Below, piece by piece: positions 59,007 through 64,000 of a stretch of DNA of 64,000 nt (position 1 is its first letter; each line of letters opens with the position of its first letter). The notes beneath the pieces were generated by a model, which had not been told where the DNA came from, ran no database searches, and saw only the letters and a program-made list of their open reading frames with translations. Source of the stretch: Eubacterium sp. 14-2 (GTDB taxonomy: Bacteria > Bacillota > Clostridia > Lachnospirales > Lachnospiraceae); contig NZ_KE159567.1 of assembly GCF_000403845.2 (NCBI RefSeq), positions 1,186,911 through 1,250,910 on the forward strand, in the 5' to 3' direction. Made by a program: the position numbers and the translations under genes.

Positions 59007-59034
59007 AAATCGGCAGATTCCTTCACCCTGTTTT
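59007..59034 (-). promoter_or_regulatory. candidate sigma-28 promoter of chemoreceptor gene
   Basis: GCCGATTT on the minus strand (59014-59007) is close to GCCGATAA; the -35 is only an A-rich stretch near 59030-59034 rather than TAAA. About 50 bases before the start. Confidence 0.45.
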
Positions 59035-59045
59035 TTCATACACAG

Positions 59046-59444
59046 TTATAATGTACAGGGTGTCTGGTTGTCTTTGCTGTCCTGTTCTTTTTTCAGACAT
59101 TCATCACAAATGTAATTTATTTTCAAATCGTAGGAGAGCATAGTTACATCCACCTGTTTTTTCAGCAGTTCCGTCAGGTCTTTCAGCACAACATCTGATA
59201 ATTTTCCGCATTTTCTGCACAGTAAATGGTCATGACGGAGGATTCTGTCATAGCGGTCCGGGTATCCTTCAATGGAAATTTTCCGAATCAGCCCCTGTCT
59301 GTACAGAGCAGATAAATTATTGTAGACGGTAGCCTGTGCTACCGTCCGGTTTTTATCTTTTAAACGAAGATAAATCTGTTCTGCTGTTAAATGGCATTCA
59401 GAACTGTTAATTATTTCTAAAATATACGCAGCGTTTTTTGTCAT
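59046..59444 (-). CDS. Fur-family regulator (PerR/Zur-like)
   Basis: 132 residues from ATG 59444 (GAGGAG upstream); the open frame reaches 59501. The winged helix (TAEQIYLRLKDKNRTVAQATVYNNLSALYRQGLIRKIS), the metal site RHDHLLC, and two CxxC pairs (CRKC, CDEC) for structural zinc are present. Metal specificity cannot be told from sequence alone; the lack of a nearby uptake operon leaves Fur, PerR or Zur open. It is followed on the same strand by the CZB chemoreceptor. Confidence 0.88.
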   Translation of the reverse strand: MTKNAAYILEIINSSECHLTAEQIYLRLKDKNRTVAQATVYNNLSALYRQGLIRKISIEGYPDRYDRILRHDHLLCRKCGKLSDVVLKDLTELLKKQVDVTMLSYDLKINYICDECLKKEQDSKDNQTPCTL

Positions 59445-59566
59445 AAGCTCCTCACTGAAAGAAAAAGAATTTCGCAGAGCGAAATTCTGCGTTTTAAACA
59501 TGCTGGCTTATGAAATGCTTCTTTTTTGCCGGAGCATGTATGTTTCCTGAATAAAATTGTTTTTTG

Positions 59567-59623
59567 TCTTACAGGAGAATACTTTCACGCGTTAGCGTAA
59601 CAAGGTCTTTCCTGACTATAAGA
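59567..59623. repeat. palindromic intergenic repeat, diverged copy 3 (inverted)
   Basis: Read on the minus strand, the ends match copies 1 and 2 (TCTTA...AGGAAAGACCTTG and TAAGA), but the centre has diverged. It lies between the Fur gene and the 59630 palindrome. Confidence 0.6.
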
Positions 59624-59629
59624 TAAAAT

Positions 59630-59674
59630 AAACTATTAAAATTAGAATTATTCCAATTCTAATTTTAATAGTTT
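59630..59674. repeat. perfect 20-bp AT-rich palindrome
   Basis: Arms 59630-59649 and 59655-59674 are exact inverse copies (AAACTATTAAAA... / ...TTTTAATAGTTT) with a 5-base ATTCC loop. It can terminate the DUF6512 transcript from the right and perhaps the leftward Fur promoter region. Confidence 0.85.
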
Positions 59675-59712
59675 TCCAGGATTTGTCAATAGCAAAATAG
59701 CAGTTTGGGGAT

Positions 59713-60219
59713 TTACGGATGGTACACAGCAAATATTCCCATATTGGGAGGATCATAAGTAAACACCATAAAACACAGCAGCAGAACCAGTACAGCACAG
59801 TACAGAAGGAGGCGGCAGGGGCTGAGTCTGCAGTTTTGGGTGAATTTATAAGCGCTGAAAAACCCAAGGATAACACCCAGCAGAAAAGAGAGGAGGTCCA
59901 GAACAAATACATTTTTACCCAGAATGAAGGTGTAGCTGTAGAAAAAGGCCGGGATAAACAGTGTTCCTGCCAGAATTCCAAAAGAAAGAGAGGAAGCAAT
60001 ACAGGGATAAGTTTTTCTCAGACTCAGAATCATGATGGCGGAAAAGAACAGCATGGGGAAAAACAACAGTTTCAGATGCTCCCAGACCGATTCATTTACA
60101 GGGGTAAACAGACCCGCCAGAGAATTTCGTCCGGTCCATTCATACAGAAAGTGGGAAAGGGTTCCGATGATCAGAACAAAAAAGGTGCCGGCCAGGAACC
60201 AGCATTTTAATTGTTTCAT
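59713..60219 (-). CDS. DUF6512 family membrane protein
   Basis: 168 residues, five membrane helices. FFVLIIGTLSHFLYEWTGRNSLAGLFTPVNESVWEHLKLLFFP at the start matches DUF6512 (a Clostridia family with the conserved P-N-E-S-x-W-E-H-L). Function unknown. CAGAGTGAGGTGAATGC upstream is a reasonable site. A single-gene unit that ends at the 59630 palindrome. Confidence 0.85.
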   Translation of the reverse strand: MKQLKCWFLAGTFFVLIIGTLSHFLYEWTGRNSLAGLFTPVNESVWEHLKLLFFPMLFFSAIMILSLRKTYPCIASSLSFGILAGTLFIPAFFYSYTFILGKNVFVLDLLSFLLGVILGFFSAYKFTQNCRLSPCRLLLYCAVLVLLLCFMVFTYDPPNMGIFAVYHP

Positions 60220-60327
60220 TATGCATTCACCTCAGAGTCAGTATATGTGGACAGCCGGATTTTATGCGTATTTCATCTGAGGAGGCTTTGTGCCGCCGGA
60301 TACACCTGATAAAGTGAATTTCCTTAC

Positions 60328-60356
60328 TTGACGAAGGCAGAGTTTTTGTTCATAAT
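60328..60356 (+). promoter_or_regulatory. promoter of gntR-family gene
   Basis: TTGACG (60328-60333), 17 bases, CATAAT (60351-60356), 41 bases before the ATG. Confidence 0.75.
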
Positions 60357-60396
60357 AAGAACAGAAATAAAATCTACGGGCATGGGAGAATACGTT

Positions 60397-61107
60397 ATGA
60401 AAGAATCGCAGTCACTTCAGGGGCAGGCATATGATTATCTGATTGAAATGATAAAAGACGGGGAGCTGGAGGCCGGAAAAATTTATTCGTTAAATCAAAT
60501 GGCTCAGAAAGCCGGAGTTTCCAGAACTCCTTTTCGTGATGCAGTGCTGCGACTGGAACAGGAACGTTACCTGGATATGCTGCCCAGCAAAGGATTTATT
60601 CTGCACAGTATGACAAAAGAAGACATCCATGAGACCTATCAGATCAGGAATGCCATTGAGTCCTATTGTTTCAAACAGCTGTCTCTGCATCTGGACACGT
60701 CCAGAGGACAGGAATATTTTCTGAAAATGAACAGTAAAGTGGTCAGTCAGAAAGAAATTTTTCATTCCACCGGGTCCGGTGAGGAATTTGGAAGAAAGGA
60801 CTATGAATTTCATCGAAGTGTGGTTCAGTATCTGGGAAATGAGTCCATGCTTGAAATTTACCGCAGTTTTATGTACCGGATTTTCTGGCTGAACGTAACT
60901 TCTTTTTCCAGAGAAGGCCGAATGGAGGATACCATTACCGAGCACAGGACCATACTGGAAACCATAAAAGAGGGGGATCTGGACAGGCTGGAGTGGCTGA
61001 TTGAGCGGCATCTGACAATTGCCCAGAATATCAATCTGCAGTTCCTGGAACAAAAGGAAGAACAGTCAGAACAGCATTTATCCGGCAGGGCTGAGGTTTC
61101 TTTTTAA
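60397..61107 (+). CDS. GntR-family regulator (FCD domain)
   Basis: 236 residues from ATG 60397 (GGGAG upstream). The winged helix QAYDYLIEMIKDGELEAGKIYSLNQMAQKAGVSRTPFRDAVLRLEQERYLDMLPSKGF is the FadR-type; the helical C-terminus is an FCD domain for small organic acids. It is convergent with the permease-cyclase-kinase operon and its putative operator CAGGTATATACCTG lies in that operon, so it is the likely regulator. Confidence 0.88.
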   Translation: MKESQSLQGQAYDYLIEMIKDGELEAGKIYSLNQMAQKAGVSRTPFRDAVLRLEQERYLDMLPSKGFILHSMTKEDIHETYQIRNAIESYCFKQLSLHLDTSRGQEYFLKMNSKVVSQKEIFHSTGSGEEFGRKDYEFHRSVVQYLGNESMLEIYRSFMYRIFWLNVTSFSREGRMEDTITEHRTILETIKEGDLDRLEWLIERHLTIAQNINLQFLEQKEEQSEQHLSGRAEVSF

Positions 61108-61153
61108 ATGTAAGGTAACCGGATGGAATGAAATAATATCAGATACATAAGGC

Positions 61154-61188
61154 AGGAGCCCTTCCCAGGCAGTGGAAAGGGCTCCTTC
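61154..61188. terminator. terminator between convergent gntR and permease genes
   Basis: A 10-bp stem AGGAGCCCTT / AAGGGCTCCT with an internal CC...GG extension. T tracts are modest on both sides. Confidence 0.7.
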
Positions 61189-61232
61189 TGACAAAAGAAG
61201 AAATCAGGTTGTTTTGAGAAACACGTCTGCTC

Positions 61233-62144
61233 TTATCCTATGGGAAAGCAGGCATTAATCAGGAATGTCATAATTAAAATGGCAGTTGCCGGCGGGTCAA
61301 TATGGGAGTCGGTTCCGCTGTTGACCATATTGCCGGTGATATCGGCAAGGAGTCCGGACAGAGTGCCGAACAGGATGCTGACTGCAAGAGCAATATAGAG
61401 ATTTTCTGTTGCTCCGTAGGACTGCACCACAGCGGCAGCGGCAATGATTACGATATGATGGCAGCCAAAAAAGTTATGTCCCATGGCAGCGAATGCCAGG
61501 CCAAAGGCGGCCATGCCGAAAATCAGCTGGGGATAGCAGCCGCCAAATCCTTCGACGGGTACTCCTGCGTAAACAGCGCCCACATAGACGCCGCCCACCA
61601 CAAGGCTGTAAGACATGCTGATCAGCAGAGTGGTGGAAAAGGCTTTTCCTTTGCTGATGAGTTCCGTTCCTGTTCTCAGTTTGCCGCCGAACAGGAGACG
61701 GACCAGGATGGCAGAGAAGAATACGGTAAGTCCGGGGGTATCGGTAACCAGACGGGGAGAAATGGTTCCGGCAAAGAGGTTTCCCGCCACCAGTTCTTTG
61801 AACAGAAAACCGATGACACCGAAAACACCGCCCACCAGCAGTACACCAGGCTCATTTAATCCGGACAGCGGCGTAATGGTATCGGCTCCGTTTTCTGTGA
61901 GGCCCTTCTTTTTTGCAAAAGCAGAAGCGGCAACACCTCCGGCAAAGGCAACGTACGGACCAAAAAAAGGACCGAAGGCAACATAGTTCAGCAGAATATT
62001 GGATGCGTCGCCTGCGCCGCACATGCTGGCCACGGAACCTGCGATGGCAAAAACGCCGGTGAGGACGAAAGATGCTAATCCGCCGATGGAAGCGGCAAAA
62101 ACGCCGCCGCCGAAGGCAGCAATAAGACATAATATGTTTATCAT
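61233..62144 (-). CDS. multi-helix permease of an organic-acid operon (uncharacterised)
   Basis: 303 residues from ATG 62144 with AGGAGG 10 bases upstream; the GTG at 62156 falls in that site. About nine membrane helices, very Gly/Ala-rich (GGGVFAASIGGLASFVLTGVF, GAGDASNILLNYVAFGPFFGPYVAF). I do not recognise the family; the pairing with a cyclase and a DUF1537 kinase suggests uptake of the sugar acid or ring compound that these enzymes process. It is the promoter-distal gene of the operon (minus strand). Confidence 0.7.
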   Translation of the reverse strand: MINILCLIAAFGGGVFAASIGGLASFVLTGVFAIAGSVASMCGAGDASNILLNYVAFGPFFGPYVAFAGGVAASAFAKKKGLTENGADTITPLSGLNEPGVLLVGGVFGVIGFLFKELVAGNLFAGTISPRLVTDTPGLTVFFSAILVRLLFGGKLRTGTELISKGKAFSTTLLISMSYSLVVGGVYVGAVYAGVPVEGFGGCYPQLIFGMAAFGLAFAAMGHNFFGCHHIVIIAAAAVVQSYGATENLYIALAVSILFGTLSGLLADITGNMVNSGTDSHIDPPATAILIMTFLINACFPIG

Positions 62145-62181
62145 AAGTAATGGCACCTCCTGTAATGGATAGTAATATGGT

Positions 62182-62203
62182 CAGGTATATACCTGTATAT
62201 ACA
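62182..62203 (-). promoter_or_regulatory. overlapping palindromes, candidate GntR operator
   Basis: CAGGTATATACCTG (62182-62195) is a perfect 14-bp palindrome and overlaps TGTATATACA (62194-62203), another palindrome. They lie 38 bp upstream of the permease start. FCD-type GntR operators have this AT-centred form. Confidence 0.65.
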
Positions 62204-62351
62204 TAAAAGAAACTATTGATTTTATGGTCTGTTTGCGTTATACTTTACGGCGAAATCAGAAGCTGCAGCTCTGATTTTCATGCAAGGCACCTTTTTGTAA
62301 ATGATATTCGTCAAAATGGAGTTTACGAAAGGGTGCTCTTCTGTTTTGGAT
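62204..62351. other. cyclase-permease gap
   Basis: About 150 bp with no gene. It should contain the permease promoter, but no canonical -35/-10 pair was found. Confidence 0.4.
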
Positions 62352-63041
62352 TTAATCTTCGATTTCAGCAATGCATACCACCTGGCTGGAATCCAGTCCT
62401 TTGATTCTGAGAGGTGCATTGAAGAATCTTGTGATTTTTGCGCCTTTTGGAATTTCTGATAAATGCATGTCTTCCACACCGGTGACAAATTTTCCGGTAT
62501 AATACCCAAGCATATGGCGGTGGCAGTCCGGGGGAAGTTCGCCTTCCGGGCATTTGGAGGAAGCAGAGCCGATGGCAAGGAAGTCCATGCCCACACCTTT
62601 CAGGTTGGGGAATTCCTCTGTCAGGTAATCACCTGCATCCGGTGCGATGTAAGCGCCTTCGTTCTGGTAAAGGTTCTGGCTGGTATCTCGATACTGTTCC
62701 ATTCCGGTACGGATCAGAGCAAAGGAAACTTCAGAAAGTGTGTCAGCAAAAGGCTCCAGGTCTGATTTGTGGATGCCCTCGGCAGGACCTTTGGGGATTT
62801 CCAGCAGGGCTACTTTCGTATGGCAGAAATACTCTATGGGCAGTTCATTGATGTTCAGCCCGTCTTTTACGAAATGGCGGGGTGCATCCATGTGGGTGCC
62901 GCAGTGGTTGGGCAGTTCTGAAGTGAAACTGCAGAACGGGCAGTCTTCTGACACATCAGTGCACTGCTTTACTTTGACAACAGGTTCTCCCGGCCATGCA
63001 TATCCTTCCGGGTCCAGCGGGTGTGATAAAAAAAGAAACAT
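62352..63041 (-). CDS. cyclase family (kynurenine formamidase-like) metal hydrolase
   Basis: 229 residues. The family metal motif HxGTHxDAPxH appears as H-C-GTHMDAPRHF (about residues 46-56). The second half carries FPNLKGVGMDFLAIGSAS and HRHMLGYYTGKF. Members hydrolyse amides or cyclic compounds such as formylkynurenine or isatin; the substrate here is unknown. GGAGGATTTATT precedes the ATG. The gene lies between the kinase (which reads into it) and the permease. Confidence 0.85.
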   Translation of the reverse strand: MFLFLSHPLDPEGYAWPGEPVVKVKQCTDVSEDCPFCSFTSELPNHCGTHMDAPRHFVKDGLNINELPIEYFCHTKVALLEIPKGPAEGIHKSDLEPFADTLSEVSFALIRTGMEQYRDTSQNLYQNEGAYIAPDAGDYLTEEFPNLKGVGMDFLAIGSASSKCPEGELPPDCHRHMLGYYTGKFVTGVEDMHLSEIPKGAKITRFFNAPLRIKGLDSSQVVCIAEIED

Positions 63042-63146
63042 AATAAATCCTCCTTATATATGATACAGTTCATATGGTTCCTGAAATTTTAAAGGGGGGG
63101 GGGCAGCCTGCGGAAAACGGAAGTCTTGTCTTTGGCAGGCAGTGCC
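63042..63146. other. kinase-cyclase gap with poly-G tract
   Basis: Contains an uninterrupted run of ten G at 63094-63103 (ten C on the coding strand), a slippage-prone tract, in an otherwise AT-rich stretch. No promoter is recognised. Confidence 0.6.
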
Positions 63147-64000
63147 TTATTTTTGCATTAAAATTTCAGCAGCTTCTTTCAGTGTGGAAATTTCTCCCAC
63201 ATTTCCAGGGAAAATAACGTAAGGTGTCAGCGGAAATTTGCTTTCCGCCCCGGTCTGCCATACAGGAATGCCGGGTTTAATCTGGCCCAGTACACTGGCT
63301 TTTTGGACAGCAAGGGCTTTTGTGCCTATATCAGAAGAGGTAATGCCTCCTTTTGCGATGACAAAGGCGGGGACTGCGGATAAATTTCCCACCAGGGACT
63401 GTACAGCGTCCGAGATTTTTACAGACAGCCGCAGGTCGTCTTCCCTGTCTCCGGTGTCAGCGGTAATCAGTGCTCTTGTGGTATAAACGCAGACTGTGGT
63501 TCCGGCTTTCAGATATTCTTCTTCCAGAGCAAGGCAGCGGGCCACCTCTTTGTTAAAAGCCTCTTCGTCTCTGACCAGTGTTGCGTCCAGTTCCACAAAT
63601 GCAATGTGGGAATTTTCCCTGAGCATTTCCAGCTGACGGGTGGTTTTTTCCGTATGGGAGCCCACAACGATAATACCTCCGTTGTCTGTTTCCTTTACCA
63701 CCATTTGCTTTTTGGTGAGCAGGGGCTGCTCAGATACGCCGCCCATGACTCTGACAATAGCGGCAGCGGTGCGGAACAGGAAGGTTTTGCCTTTGGCCAT
63801 GGCCCGGTACAGAGCGATACAGAATACTTTTATGTCAGCATAGTCAATGGCGTTTACAATGATTTTGTTAAAACCTGTGACTTCCATGAGCTGCTGTTCG
63901 ATGAGGTCGAGGCGCATTTCCCGCAGGTCTTTCAGGGAGATGGCAGTTACCGTTTCTTTCCGGTAAGCGCCTTTTGTTTTTTCTTCCACATATTCTTTCA
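63147..64000 (-). CDS. four-carbon acid sugar kinase (DUF1537), 5'-truncated by window edge
   Basis: The open frame runs beyond base 64000, so the GTG at 63989 is internal (KEYVEEKTKGAY precedes it in frame). About 280 residues show the C-terminal nucleotide-binding half of OtnK/DtnK-like kinases: VRVMGGVSEQPLLT, GGIIVVGSHTEKTTRQL, GDREDDLRLSVKISDAV, VIAKGGITSSDIGTKAL and VIFPGNVGE. These kinases phosphorylate C4 acid sugars such as threonate. It is promoter-proximal in the operon with cyclase and permease. N-terminus not visible. Confidence 0.88.
   Translation of the reverse strand, partial: KEYVEEKTKGAYRKETVTAISLKDLREMRLDLIEQQLMEVTGFNKIIVNAIDYADIKVFCIALYRAMAKGKTFLFRTAAAIVRVMGGVSEQPLLTKKQMVVKETDNGGIIVVGSHTEKTTRQLEMLRENSHIAFVELDATLVRDEEAFNKEVARCLALEEEYLKAGTTVCVYTTRALITADTGDREDDLRLSVKISDAVQSLVGNLSAVPAFVIAKGGITSSDIGTKALAVQKASVLGQIKPGIPVWQTGAESKFPLTPYVIFPGNVGEISTLKEAAEILMQK

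Noticed and set aside
63987-63989. GTG as start of the DUF1537 gene
   Set aside because: The frame stays open through the window edge and the codons upstream (KEY) continue family-like sequence.
1-64000. CRISPR array
   Set aside because: No regularly spaced repeat with unique spacers was seen; the tandem repeats found are in-frame coding repeats or hairpin units.

Overview
The window reads as a chromosomal segment of a motile, spore-lineage Gram-positive anaerobe of the Lachnospiraceae (Clostridia). The support is a cysE-cysS-mrnC-rlmB-sigH cluster in the Firmicutes order, an LTA-synthase-type sulfatase, a folC-folE-folP-folB/K operon, a Clostridia-type csrA next to flagellin, strong AGGAGG ribosome binding sites, and many small lineage-specific proteins. 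Both ends are cut: the first gene (glf) lacks its start and the last (a DUF1537 kinase, minus strand) lacks its start.

Layout. 1-7700 is housekeeping: glf, apt, ispF, an Eis-like acetyltransferase, cysE, cysS, mrnC, rlmB, sigH. 7.7-14.2 kb is an AT-rich accessory island beginning right after a tRNA-Thr gene: small phage/ICE-like proteins, an IS3-family transposase tail, an AP2/HNH-like phage protein, one intact and one truncated RelBE/ParDE module, a candidate type I toxin-antitoxin locus, and remnants of Fic and DUF2806 genes. 14.3-28.7 kb returns to core-type genes: two TetR regulators, DUF4180, a zinc alcohol dehydrogenase, an S1-domain protein, a lytic transglycosylase, dUTPase, an MsmX-type ATPase, a PucR-like regulator, an IscR-like Rrf2 regulator, a coiled-coil orphan, a ComEC-like metallo-hydrolase lipoprotein and a two-subunit ABC exporter. 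28.7-34.9 kb holds the LTA synthase and the folate operon. 34.9-42.5 kb holds an ABC-F gene with an attenuator-like leader, an LRR/VWA/MoxR trio, a HAD phosphatase and diaminopimelate dehydrogenase. 42.7-47 kb is a mixed zone with an orphan protein, a CPBP protease and gene fragments.

The strongest discovery is at 47148-47875. A FimB/FimE-sized tyrosine recombinase gene is bracketed by two 27-bp sites in inverted orientation. Each has the two-arms-plus-7-bp-spacer architecture of a tyrosine recombinase core site, and the spacers are exact reverse complements. Between the recombinase stop codon and the left site lies a near-consensus sigma-28 promoter (TAAAGTTT-N11-TCCGATAT), pointing away from flagellin in this orientation. 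Inversion would aim it at csrA-flagellin immediately to the right. This looks like a self-contained phase switch for flagellin expression, seen here in what should be the OFF orientation. CsrA-type GGA hairpins in the csrA leader and at the flagellin Shine-Dalgarno add a second, post-transcriptional layer.

From 51.4 kb the window carries gltBD (glutamate synthase), a soluble CZB-domain chemoreceptor, a Fur-family regulator, a DUF6512 membrane protein, and finally a GntR regulator convergent with a permease-cyclase-DUF1537 kinase operon that looks like an uncharacterised catabolic pathway for an acid sugar or related compound. A palindromic intergenic repeat of about 52 bp occurs three times (3.4, 50.6 and 59.6 kb).
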